This document shows, in pieces, positions 1 through 8,298 of a stretch of DNA of 64,000 nt. Source of the stretch: Aliikangiella sp. G2MR2-5 (GTDB lineage: Bacteria; Pseudomonadota; Gammaproteobacteria; Enterobacterales; Kangiellaceae); the NCBI RefSeq assembly GCF_015687155.1, contig NZ_JADPQF010000007.1:124001-188000 (forward strand), given 5' to 3'. Numbering within the stretch: position 1 is the first letter of the stretch; the number at the start of each line of letters is the position of its first letter. Under the pieces are notes generated by a model. It was not told the origin of the DNA, ran no database searches, and saw only the letters and a program-made list of their open reading frames with translations. The position numbers were made by a program, and so were the translations under genes.

Positions 1-655
1 CAAGGCTCATCAGGGACTTTATGAATATGATGCCGTATCTCGGTTACGCGACTCTCAGCTCGGCGATGATAAAGTTCATGATATCAAGAACTATATAAAG
101 CGAGGCAAACTCTGGGAAGCTTTTGCCTCTGAACAACAAGCCGTTCTTCTGATCGATGAAATCGATAAAGCGGATATTGAGTTTCCAAATGATCTTTTGC
201 AAGAGCTGGATAAAATGGAGTTTTTCGTTTACGAAACCGGAGAAACGGTAAGAGCGATTCATCGTCCGATAATTATCATTACCAGTAATAATGAAAAAGA
301 ACTGCCGGATGCATTTTTGCGTCGCTGTTTTTTTCACTACATTAACTTTCCTGATAAATCCACAATGGAACAGATAGTCAAGGTCCACTTTCCTGATTTA
401 AAACAGTCGCTACTGCAAGAGGCAATGGAAATTTTCTTCCAGGTTAGAGAGGTTCGTGGTCTTAAGAAAAAACCCTCAACGTCAGAACTTATTGACTGGT
501 TAAAACTATTGGTCGCCGATGATATCTCACAAAATGCACTCAAGGACAGAGATCCCAGCAAAGCAATCCCTCCTTTATATGGCGCACTTGTTAAGAACGA
601 GCAAGATGTCCATTTGCTGGAAAAGCTGGCATTTATGTTGCGTCGAGAGTCATAA
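1..655 (+). CDS. MoxR-family AAA+ ATPase, 5'-truncated by window edge
   Basis: This is the C-terminal part of a MoxR-type AAA+ ATPase. The reading frame is open to the left edge of the window, so the start and the Walker A motif lie outside it. Visible are a Walker B segment (LLIDEIDKAD, about bases 140-175), a sensor-1 segment (IIITSNN, about 270-290) and a following FLRRC segment that fits the arginine-finger region. MoxR ATPases act as chaperone-like remodellers and are usually encoded next to a VWA-domain protein. That is the case here: a VWA gene begins 16 bases downstream on the same strand. The substrate cannot be told from the sequence. An internal TTG at 197 is not the real start, because conserved motifs precede it in frame. 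Confidence 0.9.
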   Translation, partial: KAHQGLYEYDAVSRLRDSQLGDDKVHDIKNYIKRGKLWEAFASEQQAVLLIDEIDKADIEFPNDLLQELDKMEFFVYETGETVRAIHRPIIIITSNNEKELPDAFLRRCFFHYINFPDKSTMEQIVKVHFPDLKQSLLQEAMEIFFQVREVRGLKKKPSTSELIDWLKLLVADDISQNALKDRDPSKAIPPLYGALVKNEQDVHLLEKLAFMLRRES

Positions 656-671
656 ATTGTAATTACTCATT

Positions 672-1847
672 ATGTTAATCGACTTCTTTTACACGCTAAG
701 AAAAACAGGACTAGCAGTATCCATTAAAGAGCTGTTGCATCTGCTAGAAGCGATGCAGAAACGACTGGCTTTTTGCAATATGGATGAGTTTTACCTGTTA
801 GCGAGAATCTGTTTGATTAAAGATGAAAAATACTATGATCGTTTCGATAAAGCCTTTGCCTATTATTTCAACGAACTAGAAAGTATTGATGACATTCTCG
901 AGGCCTTGATTCCGGAAGACTGGTTACGCCGAGAGTTTATGAAACATTTATCGGAAGAGGAAAAAGCTGAAATTAAATCATTAGGTGGACTGGAAAAACT
1001 GCTGGAAACATTCAAACAGAGACTAAAGGACCAGCAATCTCGTCATGCGGGAGGAAACAAGTGGATTGGCACCGGAGGCACCTCCCCTTTTGGTCACAGC
1101 GGTTATCACCCGGAAGGGATTAGAGTCGGCGGAGAAAGTCGAAATAAGTCAGCAGTAAAAGTTTGGGAAAAGCGTCAATTCAGAGATCTTGATGATAGTG
1201 TCGAACTAGGTACGCGCAACCTTAAAATTGCTTTAAGAAAGTTACGCAAATTTGCACGTAGTGGTGCTAATGAAGAACTGGATCTTGATGATACGATTAG
1301 CAGCACCGCAAAGAATGCAGGTATGCTAGATATTAAAATGGTTCCTGAAAGGCACAATGCAGTAAAAGTACTACTTTTCCTTGATGTGGGTGGCTCGATG
1401 GATCCTTATATCAGGATCTGTGAAGAATTGTTTTCTGCTTGTCGAACCGAATTCAAGCATCTCGAGTATTTCTATTTTCACAACTTTATTTATGAAAATG
1501 TGTGGCAGGACAACAGCAGGCGCTACTCTGAGAATATATCTCTGGAAGAAGTCCTTCGAACTTACGGCAGCGACTACAAAGTAATTTTTGTCGGCGATGC
1601 TTCAATGGCTCCCTACGAAATATCTCATCCAGGAGGAAGTGTTGAACATTATAATGAAGAAGCAGGTTATGTATGGATGCAAAGACTCAAATCAACTTTC
1701 GCCAAAGTCGTATGGCTTAATCCTGTCGAAGAACATTATTGGCATTACACTCGTAGTATAGAAATGACCTCCCAGTTAGTTGATGGAGAAATGTTTCCAT
1801 TAACTTTGGAAGGAATGGAACGAGCGATAAAGTCGTTAACCAGCTAG
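672..1847 (+). CDS. VWA domain protein, CoxE-like partner of MoxR ATPase
   Basis: This 391-residue soluble protein has a C-terminal von Willebrand A domain. The metal-binding MIDAS motif is DVGGS at residues 238-242, where a glycine replaces the first serine of the usual DxSxS, as is common in CoxE-like VWA proteins. The first 200 residues are helical and include a Gly/His-rich stretch with the short motif GTGGTSPFG. There is no signal peptide or membrane segment. The gene follows the MoxR-type ATPase by 16 bases, so the two probably form an operon and an ATPase/VWA complex. No strong Shine-Dalgarno precedes the ATG. The process served by the pair is unknown; CoxE itself acts in CO dehydrogenase maturation, but no cox genes are visible here. 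Confidence 0.88.
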   Translation: MLIDFFYTLRKTGLAVSIKELLHLLEAMQKRLAFCNMDEFYLLARICLIKDEKYYDRFDKAFAYYFNELESIDDILEALIPEDWLRREFMKHLSEEEKAEIKSLGGLEKLLETFKQRLKDQQSRHAGGNKWIGTGGTSPFGHSGYHPEGIRVGGESRNKSAVKVWEKRQFRDLDDSVELGTRNLKIALRKLRKFARSGANEELDLDDTISSTAKNAGMLDIKMVPERHNAVKVLLFLDVGGSMDPYIRICEELFSACRTEFKHLEYFYFHNFIYENVWQDNSRRYSENISLEEVLRTYGSDYKVIFVGDASMAPYEISHPGGSVEHYNEEAGYVWMQRLKSTFAKVVWLNPVEEHYWHYTRSIEMTSQLVDGEMFPLTLEGMERAIKSLTS

Positions 1848-1908
1848 TCATACTGCGCACAAATCAATTAATTTAGACATTTGTCCTTTTAACCAGTTTT
1901 GGCCAAGT

Positions 1909-2634
1909 TTACGACTGATTAATACTCGCTACTAAATCATTTTCCATTTTAGACTGCAATAATAGCTCCGATTTCAATAATCTGGTCTGTTTGAGAACTT
2001 TGCTAATAAACTGTTTTCTGTTCGAAGTTTCATTGTAAGCGAAAGCAACCATATTCTTGAAAAGCACATCATTGGCAAGCTCTTTATTAATGATCTCTTG
2101 CTTAATCATGTCGACATTTCTCACCCAAAGCGGAATAAACTCTGAATCGAGTCCTTGCATATAGTTTTTCTGCAGTAACTTCAGAATGCTATAGTGGCTA
2201 TAGTGCCTGATCAATTTAGATTTGACCGAATCTTCTTTAATTAATTTAAAATCACCACTTTCCCGCATAGAAAGATAAGTAAATTCCTGCGGCTCGAAAA
2301 AGAAGTATTCATTAACTATTCTTCCTATACCTAATACAAATTCGGCCCCTTCTTGTGTAGAAATATCGATATCCCCTCCTTGTAAGATGGCTAATCCACT
2401 CTCAATACTTTCTACTTTTTTAGTCAATTTATCTAACAGATTTTCCATCTGCCAGATATCAGAGTCTAAATCTTCACTTAAACGATATAAATAATCCCTT
2501 TGCCTCTGATCGTTTTCCCAATCCTGAACTTTCTCTTCCATCCAAAGAGCCAGATAAACGCCTAAAACCAGCAATAACAAGTCTTTGCCAAAATGTTTTA
2601 GTAAATGAATAAAGCGAGACTCTGAGTTTTTCAT
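1909..2634 (-). CDS. DUF6090-like single-pass membrane protein
   Basis: This is a 241-residue protein with one membrane segment near the N terminus (about residues 17-32), followed by a WMEEKVQDWEND-type motif and a long helical tail. The layout (short N-terminus, one helix, then a conserved Leu/Trp/Asn-Glu region and coiled-coil-like helices) matches bacterial DUF6090 proteins, whose function is unknown. The start is supported by GAAGG eight bases before the ATG on the minus strand. It is convergent with the VWA gene, leaving about 60 bases between the stops. The 289 bases upstream hold no other gene that I can support. Family membership is by eye only. Confidence 0.7.
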   Translation of the reverse strand: MKNSESRFIHLLKHFGKDLLLLVLGVYLALWMEEKVQDWENDQRQRDYLYRLSEDLDSDIWQMENLLDKLTKKVESIESGLAILQGGDIDISTQEGAEFVLGIGRIVNEYFFFEPQEFTYLSMRESGDFKLIKEDSVKSKLIRHYSHYSILKLLQKNYMQGLDSEFIPLWVRNVDMIKQEIINKELANDVLFKNMVAFAYNETSNRKQFISKVLKQTRLLKSELLLQSKMENDLVASINQS

Positions 2635-2923
2635 ATTCTTAACCTTCAGGTGTGTCCTTAAAATATATGAACGAGCAGCATATCAGGTAAGCTGATTATC
2701 AAACAGAGATTTAGAAATCTCGCCGATACAAGAATTTTTTCAGCAATCCAGACTGGAACAGTGTAGTACACCACCAACACACCAGGCAATCTGGACATGT
2801 TACATTTTGTTTAGCTGGAAGGACAAAGAATTTCAAAGAACTTCCTTGTCCTTTGAAAAAGAATCGCCTAAAAGGTAGTCAATCTACTGTTCAGATTACT
2901 CCTCTGATCGGTAGAAAAAGTCG

Positions 2924-3934
2924 CTAGTTAGATATAGCAACCTTGCGATTTGCATAGTCGATAATCAAACGTCGTCCTTCAAAGAAGTCTACCCCTAAGT
3001 TTATCGCTGCGCCCTCGCCGATGAGAGGTGAAAAAGACCCCATATCGGCTACCCTCAAATCAATATCGGTTACTGCTGCTTTTTGCTCACCGATTCCAAG
3101 CTGGTCGATCTTGAGTCGATAACTTTCTTTTTGTACATCCCCATGAATACCTGAAGACTGGTTTTCTTCGACTTTTATTCTGGGATCCCCCTTCTCGACA
3201 CCTATCAAGCTTGCAGCTTTCCAATTCATGATCGAATGCTTTGCCCCTGTATCCAGTATTCCGGTAACCGGTAAGTTATTGATTGTCATATCCATTACGA
3301 TTGCACCGGGAACTCTCGACTTGTTTTCCAGGGTACTCCATACCAAGGATTTATCCTGACTAACAGACAGTTTTGTTAAACCTTCAATTGACTTTTTCTT
3401 GGGGTGAAGTACTAACTGATTCTTCTTAAAGTCAAACTCAACAATAAAGCTGCAAAGATATTCACTACCAATCAATGCCTCAGCTTCATCCTCTAATATG
3501 GCTTTAGGTGAAACAACAAAGTTCAACTTTTCAGACAAGTTGTCACCGATTCCCGAGGATCTTAGTTGAGTAATTTTCATTGCTCTCGAATGATTCGCGC
3601 CCTGCACATTTGTTCTATTGCGAGAGCTATCCTTCGGTTGAATCATTGCCATTAATTTTTCCGAAACAACGCCGCCCACGCCAATACCTCCAGTATCAAC
3701 AACACTTCTGGTGATATGTCCGTTAAACTTTCCGTCAACCAAAACATGGCCGGCAGTCGAGCGTGTAAAGGGTGTTAGTAAAGTTTTTTCAGTCAAAGAC
3801 TTACAACGTTCATCGGATTTATATTGTGCATGGCCGTGCTGCCTGTCAGCCGAACCGGCTTGCAATAAGGAAATTGACAGATTTGCCATAATTACACCTA
3901 CGATGAACTTTTTAGCACAGGTTAAGTTTCTCAT
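2924..3934 (-). CDS. secreted aspartic protease with two retropepsin-like domains
   Basis: This 336-residue protein has a hydrophobic N-terminal segment (about residues 10-27) that looks like a signal peptide. Two retropepsin-like domains follow. The first carries DTG at residues 80-82 and ends in a typical LIGSEYL/FDFKKNQL strand pair near 155-175. The second carries DTG at 228-230 and ends in LGVDFFEGRRL near 315. Retropepsins normally act as homodimers that each give one aspartate, so a tandem pair could form the active site within one chain, as in pepsin. The target is unknown. It is transcribed divergently from a membrane-bound OmpR-type regulator that may control it; shared direct-repeat boxes lie between them. 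Confidence 0.85.
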   Translation of the reverse strand: MRNLTCAKKFIVGVIMANLSISLLQAGSADRQHGHAQYKSDERCKSLTEKTLLTPFTRSTAGHVLVDGKFNGHITRSVVDTGGIGVGGVVSEKLMAMIQPKDSSRNRTNVQGANHSRAMKITQLRSSGIGDNLSEKLNFVVSPKAILEDEAEALIGSEYLCSFIVEFDFKKNQLVLHPKKKSIEGLTKLSVSQDKSLVWSTLENKSRVPGAIVMDMTINNLPVTGILDTGAKHSIMNWKAASLIGVEKGDPRIKVEENQSSGIHGDVQKESYRLKIDQLGIGEQKAAVTDIDLRVADMGSFSPLIGEGAAINLGVDFFEGRRLIIDYANRKVAISN

Positions 3935-3989
3935 TGATTACCTCCAAAAGTTTGTGCTTCCAACATTTGTTCTGTATATCATCTGTCGA

Positions 3990-4003
3990 CGAAATTAATT
4001 TCG
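3990..4003. promoter_or_regulatory. 14-bp palindrome upstream of the aspartic protease gene
   Basis: A perfect 14-bp palindrome (CGAAATTAATTTCG) lies 56 bases upstream of the protease start codon. This is a usual place for a repressor site or a promoter-overlapping operator. No protein is known to bind it; the reading is inference. Confidence 0.4.
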
Positions 4004-4058
4004 CAGACCGACGACTCTATTTAAGTCCAGCTACACATGAGGCCACAAGGCAGCAAGC

Positions 4059-4139
4059 CTAACCATTTTCTAACTATTCTGTACCCGTTTTCTCTGACAA
4101 GTTATTGCCCACAAATTAACCTGACCATAACCTAACCAT
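4059..4139. promoter_or_regulatory. two 11-bp-phased direct-repeat boxes (OmpR/PhoB-type site)
   Basis: Four octamers of the form CTRACYAT occur as two pairs: CTAACCAT at 4059 with CTAACTAT at 4070, and CTGACCAT at 4121 with CTAACCAT at 4132. Within each pair the repeats start 11 bases apart. That is the head-to-tail phasing used by OmpR/PhoB-type winged-helix dimers. The boxes sit about 125 bases upstream of the protease gene and about 135 bases upstream of the adjacent winged-helix regulator gene, so that regulator is the natural candidate to bind them. Repeat positions are read directly from the sequence; the binding is inference. Confidence 0.55.
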
Positions 4140-4273
4140 GCCGGTTCAAGGAAACAGCTGTTTGGTCGGAAAGAGCCTGAAAGGAATGAGATAATATTGA
4201 TACGTTTTGGCATAAGTATTGCTATCTTCGCTTTATTCGCCACTATGATTCTATGTCGCAAAGGATTCACTCA

Positions 4274-4867
4274 ATGACTATTTCAATTAATGACTGGACG
4301 CTTTACCAGGATGAGAACAGACTACGAAGAGGAACCGAAACTATTCAGCTTCAGCCATTGTGTGTCAAAGCTCTGCTATTGTTCGCCGAGAATTCTGGAC
4401 ATCTTGTGAGTCGTGAAACTTTAATAGAAAAGGTCTGGAATGGTCGAGTCGTAAGTGAAGATGCTATTAATAATTGTATCAAGAAAATTCGAAAAGCCCT
4501 TGGAGATAATCCTAAAACTCCAACTCAGTTGGAAACAATTCCCAAAAAAGGTTATCGCCTAATAGAAAATACCCAGTCGCATCTTGCAAATACAGCTGAA
4601 ATCCCGCCTTTAAAGAAAAACAGAAGCACTAAAATCTACGCAAGCTTTTTACTTATTGCCTGTACAGGTGTCACACTTACTCTAGTATTATCCGGATTTC
4701 CTTTCAGTCTGGATGTTGTTCATATCAGTCCTGAAATGAGCGAGCAGGAAAAGCAGAGAAGCTACTCTCAGATACTGGAAAAAACCCGTAATGGTGGACA
4801 TTTAGTTAAACTTGATATGACTTCAGATACCTCAAGCAAGCTAGACAAATCAGGCAGTTCCAAATAA
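4274..4867 (+). CDS. membrane-anchored OmpR/CadC-type winged-helix regulator
   Basis: This protein has a DNA-binding winged helix of the OmpR/PhoB effector type (about residues 1-100, ending in the family hallmark GYRL), a single membrane helix (about 122-147) and a periplasmic tail of only about 50 residues. The arrangement is that of CadC/ToxR-like one-component regulators, but the tail is far shorter than CadC's sensor domain, so it may sense through a partner protein. I chose the ATG at 4274 because AAGGA lies eight bases before it; an in-frame ATG at 4253 has no such site. The gene is divergent from the two-domain aspartic protease, whose promoter it may control. Confidence 0.85.
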   Translation: MTISINDWTLYQDENRLRRGTETIQLQPLCVKALLLFAENSGHLVSRETLIEKVWNGRVVSEDAINNCIKKIRKALGDNPKTPTQLETIPKKGYRLIENTQSHLANTAEIPPLKKNRSTKIYASFLLIACTGVTLTLVLSGFPFSLDVVHISPEMSEQEKQRSYSQILEKTRNGGHLVKLDMTSDTSSKLDKSGSSK

Positions 4868-4921
4868 CAATATTCAGACTCAACCAATTCTTTACGAATT
4901 AAACAAATTTCACCATGCTTT

Positions 4922-4950
4922 CTGATATGGGAAATAAATCCCTATATCAG
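4922..4950. other. imperfect inverted repeat downstream of the regulator gene
   Basis: The arms CTGATATGGGA and TCCCTATATCAG pair with one bulged base around a six-base loop. It lies 55 bases after the regulator stop and has no T-run, so it is not a standard intrinsic terminator. It could instead be an operator for the following hutD-like gene. Confidence 0.35.
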
Positions 4951-5128
4951 GAATTGCTCACTTCCACGGAAATCCAGGATAGTAAAACAAGAAGTCCTAA
5001 TCCCCTACTCAAAAAGTAGAGCATCAGCAATGAGAATAAATTAGATTTCTGTTTCAGGCTACAGCTAGAAAGCGATACAATTAACATCATCCCGTTCTAC
5101 AGAATGAAGGTGTAACAACAAAAATACT

Positions 5129-5791
5129 ATGATTAAAATATTGTCTCCAGAATCCTTCAAATCAATTCCCTGGAAAAACGGGAAAGGGACAACAACTGAA
5201 CTGGCGATTAATCCGGGAGGAACTCTTGTTCAGTTTGATTGGCGTCTCAGTATAGCTAGCGTGATTGAAGATGGTGAGTTTTCCGATTTTTCCGGTTATC
5301 AACGAAATCTGATCCTGATTGAAGGCAGTGGTATCGATCTACAACATGACAATCATCTATCTGATAAAGGAAAAGTCAGTAAGTTATCCGAATGTTTGAG
5401 TTACGCAACATTTGACGGTGGCTCCAGAACCATCGGCAGTCTTCATAATGGTCCGATTCGGGACTTTAACATAATGACCAGAACAGATATTTTCGAGGCA
5501 CAGGTAGATACCTGGACGACAAAAACTCAGCAATCCTTTCTTTTACAGGACCTGAATTTTATCTACAGCCTTTCAGCCGAAGCTCAAATCACTTTGGAAG
5601 AAGAATCCTCAGCTACAAACCTACCTGAAGGTTATCTGGCCTTTATTGATAAGCTATCCAGCAAACCGAAGAGCACGCAACAATTGATGATAGCAGGAGA
5701 AAACATCATATTCGTTCGCCTGAAAAAGTTATCTCCGGGTACTTGTTTTCCAAATAATTCCAAAGAGGAACCAACACTAGAATCCCGGTAA
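5129..5791 (+). CDS. HutD/Ves family cupin protein
   Basis: This 220-residue protein matches the HutD/Ves family. It has the family's opening PWKNGKGTTTE block at about residues 15-25, followed by DWRLSIA and a GYQRNLILIEG strand, features of its double-stranded beta-helix cupin fold. HutD proteins often accompany histidine-utilisation genes and have been proposed to limit or fine-tune that pathway. No hut genes are visible here, so the gene stands alone. No clear Shine-Dalgarno lies directly before the ATG. It is convergent with the tspO-like gene, only 25 bases apart, with no visible terminator between them. Confidence 0.85.
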   Translation: MIKILSPESFKSIPWKNGKGTTTELAINPGGTLVQFDWRLSIASVIEDGEFSDFSGYQRNLILIEGSGIDLQHDNHLSDKGKVSKLSECLSYATFDGGSRTIGSLHNGPIRDFNIMTRTDIFEAQVDTWTTKTQQSFLLQDLNFIYSLSAEAQITLEEESSATNLPEGYLAFIDKLSSKPKSTQQLMIAGENIIFVRLKKLSPGTCFPNNSKEEPTLESR

Positions 5792-5816
5792 TCATCTACC
5801 AAGAACGACTTTGTAG

Positions 5817-6212
5817 TTAGAAATTCATCCAGGAAATCATCAACTGCAGCACCGTGGCAACACTGACCCAGGCAAGATACGGAATCTGAGCAAGAGCGAT
5901 CGAACGATAGTATTTCCAGATAGCAGCAATCATCCAGATGATAGTTCCCCATACAACAAAAATATCTAGCGCAGCAAGGGAGAGGTTTCTAAGCCCAAAC
6001 TGAATGGGGGTAAAAACAAGATTGGCAACAAGATTAATAGCAAAAGGAAGAGCAACAATCTTGGGTAGCTTACCTCGAAAAGCCTGTATAAAAACAAACA
6101 CAAAAGTTACAAGAATAATCGGATAAAGTATCTGCCACATTAAACCAATAAAAGCAGGTTCTGGTGTCCAGTCGGGCTTTTCGAGAGTATTGTACCATTC
6201 CATAAAATTCAT
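5817..6212 (-). CDS. TspO/MBR family tryptophan-rich membrane protein, short form
   Basis: The protein has four membrane helices and the TspO signature at its N terminus (WYNTLEKPDW, then MWQILYP). TspO proteins bind porphyrins, cholesterol-like ligands and other small hydrophobic molecules in the membrane. This one has about 131 residues against a usual 150-170 and begins exactly at the WYxxLxKP loop, so the first of the family's five helices is missing. The bases upstream do not encode that helix in any frame I can find, so this looks like a naturally short form. The start at 6212 is preferred over 6218 because AAGGA lies six bases before it. Confidence 0.82.
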   Translation of the reverse strand: MNFMEWYNTLEKPDWTPEPAFIGLMWQILYPIILVTFVFVFIQAFRGKLPKIVALPFAINLVANLVFTPIQFGLRNLSLAALDIFVVWGTIIWMIAAIWKYYRSIALAQIPYLAWVSVATVLQLMISWMNF

Positions 6213-6321
6213 CAGCATTCCTTGTTACAAAAATAGTTCATTGATCAAGGATACGATGGGTATGCTTCAATGGATCACTTTACTTAAAATTTTGACTCTA
6301 TTGGTGATAAATTACCTCGTC

Positions 6322-7104
6322 CTAACGTCGCTCTACCTTACTAACTTCTGAACTTTTATTGCTTGAATCTATTTTGCTTGTATCTTTGTCAATTGTTGAA
6401 GACTCTGTGTAGTTTAATCCGCTGTAATTCATTTGTTCTATTTGATTATCAAGCTGAGATTCCGATTGTTCTCTCCAAATATCACTTTCTCCTTTTTCCT
6501 CATCTCCTTCCCATTCGTAAACTTTACGTTGTGGTTTTGGATCTAGATTGCGAAATAGAAAAGCACTCATAACGCCACCAACCGCGCCGAAAAAATGTGA
6601 TTCGAAAGAAATTTTGGGGTCCCAGGGAAGAATCCCAAGCAGCACACTGCCGAAAAGAAGTACAGCAATAAACATCAGGGCAATTGATACCTTGTCGCGC
6701 CTAAGAATCGCAGCAATAAATATAAAGTAGAAAAATCCGGAAACCAGGCCACTTGCTCCCAGATGATAACTGGGCCGGCCAAATAACCAGACACCGACAC
6801 CGGATACAAACCATACTAGACCAATGGTTTTCCATTTTGAGCGCGGATAGCCATAAAACAATATACTTCCTAATAGAAACAGAGGAAAGCTATTAGCCGC
6901 AAGGTGTCCCCAGTCGGAATGAAGTAATGGTGCGAAAAAAATACCGGCAAGTCCACTCACTTCGTCAGGTCTGATGGCTAGAAACCACAAGTTCAGATTA
7001 AATAGCTCCTCCGCCGATTTAATCACCCAAAGAAACAGGATGAAATAGACTACCATCAGAAAATGGTTGCTCTTGGACTTTGTATTTGAGTTTAAGTCGG
7101 TCAT
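6322..7104 (-). CDS. rhomboid-family intramembrane serine protease
   Basis: This is a 260-residue polytopic membrane protein of the rhomboid family. It has the catalytic serine motif GASG (Ser118), the catalytic histidine at about His170 in a later helix (SFESHFFGAVGG), and the HxxxN motif (His67, Asn71) that helps form the oxyanion hole. About six helices span residues 15-190. The last 70 residues are a charged cytosolic tail rich in Glu, Ser and Lys with no recognised domain. Rhomboids cut other membrane proteins within the bilayer; the substrate is unknown. The gene sits 109 bases upstream of the tspO-like gene on the same strand. It starts near the cspA promoter region, from which it diverges. 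Confidence 0.9.
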   Translation of the reverse strand: MTDLNSNTKSKSNHFLMVVYFILFLWVIKSAEELFNLNLWFLAIRPDEVSGLAGIFFAPLLHSDWGHLAANSFPLFLLGSILFYGYPRSKWKTIGLVWFVSGVGVWLFGRPSYHLGASGLVSGFFYFIFIAAILRRDKVSIALMFIAVLLFGSVLLGILPWDPKISFESHFFGAVGGVMSAFLFRNLDPKPQRKVYEWEGDEEKGESDIWREQSESQLDNQIEQMNYSGLNYTESSTIDKDTSKIDSSNKSSEVSKVERR

Positions 7105-7245
7105 TAAAGCTATATTGGGCTAAATATTGAAAACTCAATAAACCACAAAGTATTTCCCATATCCCCTGTTACGTAACCTTAGGTAAAACCTCCCTTATCA
7201 AGTGTCAGGTTTAACTTTAGCTAAAACTCGGCCAAAATAAATCAT

Positions 7246-7273
7246 TTGACTTATCCCATTAAACCTATACACT
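7246..7273 (+). promoter_or_regulatory. probable sigma-70 promoter of the cold-shock gene
   Basis: TTGACT (7246-7251) and TACACT (7268-7273) are separated by 16 bases and lie about 150 bases before the cspA-like start codon. A start near 7280 would give an untranslated leader of about 145 bases. This is typical of cspA genes, whose leaders change fold with temperature. Confidence 0.5.
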
Positions 7274-7425
7274 GGTATCAGCAAAAAGAAAGCCTCTTAT
7301 TTAACACCTCCTTTTCGTTGTCTTACTTTGTAATTCCTCGTTCTGAAGCTTTTATCTACCAGTCTATCCTACAGCTACATATGCCTTAACTGGCTTTTAC
7401 TTTATTTATTTTTCAGGATATCAAT

Positions 7426-7635
7426 ATGTCTAATACTGTCCAGGGAACCGTTAAATGGTTCAACGAATCGAAAGGTTTTGGTTTTATCGAACAAGCTTCA
7501 GGACCAGATGTGTTCGCCCACTTTAGTGCAATTGTCGACTCAGGCTTCAGAACTCTTGCCGAAGGCCAAAATGTAGAGTTCGTTGTCACTGATGGTCCTA
7601 AAGGCCCACAAGCAGATAAAATTGTTGCTCTGTAG
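7426..7635 (+). CDS. CspA-family cold-shock protein
   Basis: This 69-residue protein is a single cold-shock domain. It carries both RNA-binding motifs, KGFGFIE (RNP1) and DVFAHFS (RNP2), at the expected spacing. Cold-shock proteins bind single-stranded RNA and DNA and keep mRNA unfolded at low temperature. An AGGA seven bases before the ATG supports the start, and a long AT-rich leader precedes it, as in regulated csp genes. A 15-bp perfect inverted repeat lies 29 bases after the stop. The sequence does not show whether this copy is cold-induced or constitutive. Confidence 0.96.
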   Translation: MSNTVQGTVKWFNESKGFGFIEQASGPDVFAHFSAIVDSGFRTLAEGQNVEFVVTDGPKGPQADKIVAL

Positions 7636-7663
7636 TTTATCCGTAAACGACAATAATACTATC

Positions 7664-7704
7664 TATCTTTGTAAGGGAAACAATTAGTCTCCCTTACAAA
7701 GATA
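7664..7704. other. 15-bp perfect inverted repeat between csp gene and next gene
   Basis: The arms at 7664-7678 and 7690-7704 (TCCCTTACAAAGATA on the right) pair perfectly around an 11-base loop. There is no T-run after the stem. The stem ends 14 bases before the GTG of the following small gene. It could stabilise the csp mRNA 3' end, act as a terminator without a U-tract, or limit translation of the next gene. Confidence 0.6.
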
Positions 7705-7718
7705 CTCGGAATACGATT

Positions 7719-8120
7719 GTGAAAGAAATTTTTGATCTCAAAATCATCGGAGTCGATCCGACGCGCCCACCTAAGATACGAAAAGAACCCTATATAGAAC
7801 TTTACTTTAAATTAAATCATGAAGCACCGATGATCTGGCTGAAAGAGTTTAACGATCTTGTTTCAAAGGGAGAATATCCGATAAAGATTAAGCCCGAAAA
7901 TAGCAGTATTATTGAAACTTGGGTCCGTAGCATCAAAGAGGTTGAGCCGGCCTTTAACAATATAAAGCTAGCAGTTCAAACATGTATTGATAATTATCGT
8001 AGCCGACAGCAAGCTCAACTTGATAAAGCGCGCGCAGCCGAAAATGGTGTCGTCTTAAGCGCTGCTCAAATAGAGCTGAACACTGTTATTGAAAATCTCA
8101 ATTTTGACAGTGACGCCTAA
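7719..8120 (+). CDS. small soluble protein of unknown function
   Basis: This 133-residue protein has no signal peptide, membrane helix or motif that I recognise. It starts with a beta-rich region containing VDPTRPPKIRKEPYIELYFKL and ends in an Ala/Gln-rich helical region. The start is GTG with only a weak GGA before it. The gene lies directly downstream of the csp gene on the same strand, behind a strong hairpin, so it may be read through from the csp promoter at a lower level. Its length and regular codon use argue for a real gene; function is unknown. Confidence 0.65.
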   Translation: MKEIFDLKIIGVDPTRPPKIRKEPYIELYFKLNHEAPMIWLKEFNDLVSKGEYPIKIKPENSSIIETWVRSIKEVEPAFNNIKLAVQTCIDNYRSRQQAQLDKARAAENGVVLSAAQIELNTVIENLNFDSDA

Positions 8121-8247
8121 TAAAGTTTGTACCTTATACAGCTAAGATACAGCAAAGTTTTCTATCTCTTTATAGAGCGGCATATAGAATGTATTTGGTT
8201 AGCTAGAATTAATAACGATATACACACAATAAAAAAATTTTAAGCAC

Positions 8248-8267
8248 AAAAAAGCGGGTCTCCCCGC
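8248..8267 (-). terminator. intrinsic terminator of the PKD lipoprotein gene
   Basis: On the minus strand a GCGGG/CCCGC stem with a four-base loop is followed by six T residues, 32 bases after the lipoprotein stop. The A-run and stem also face the upstream plus-strand gene, so it may work weakly in both directions. Confidence 0.8.
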
Positions 8268-8298
8268 CTTCTCAATAAAGTAATCCGATTATTACTAA

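Noticed and set aside
5129-5791. Histidine-utilisation operon suggested by the HutD-like gene
   Set aside because: No hutH, hutU, hutI or hutG homologue is present nearby; the gene stands alone.
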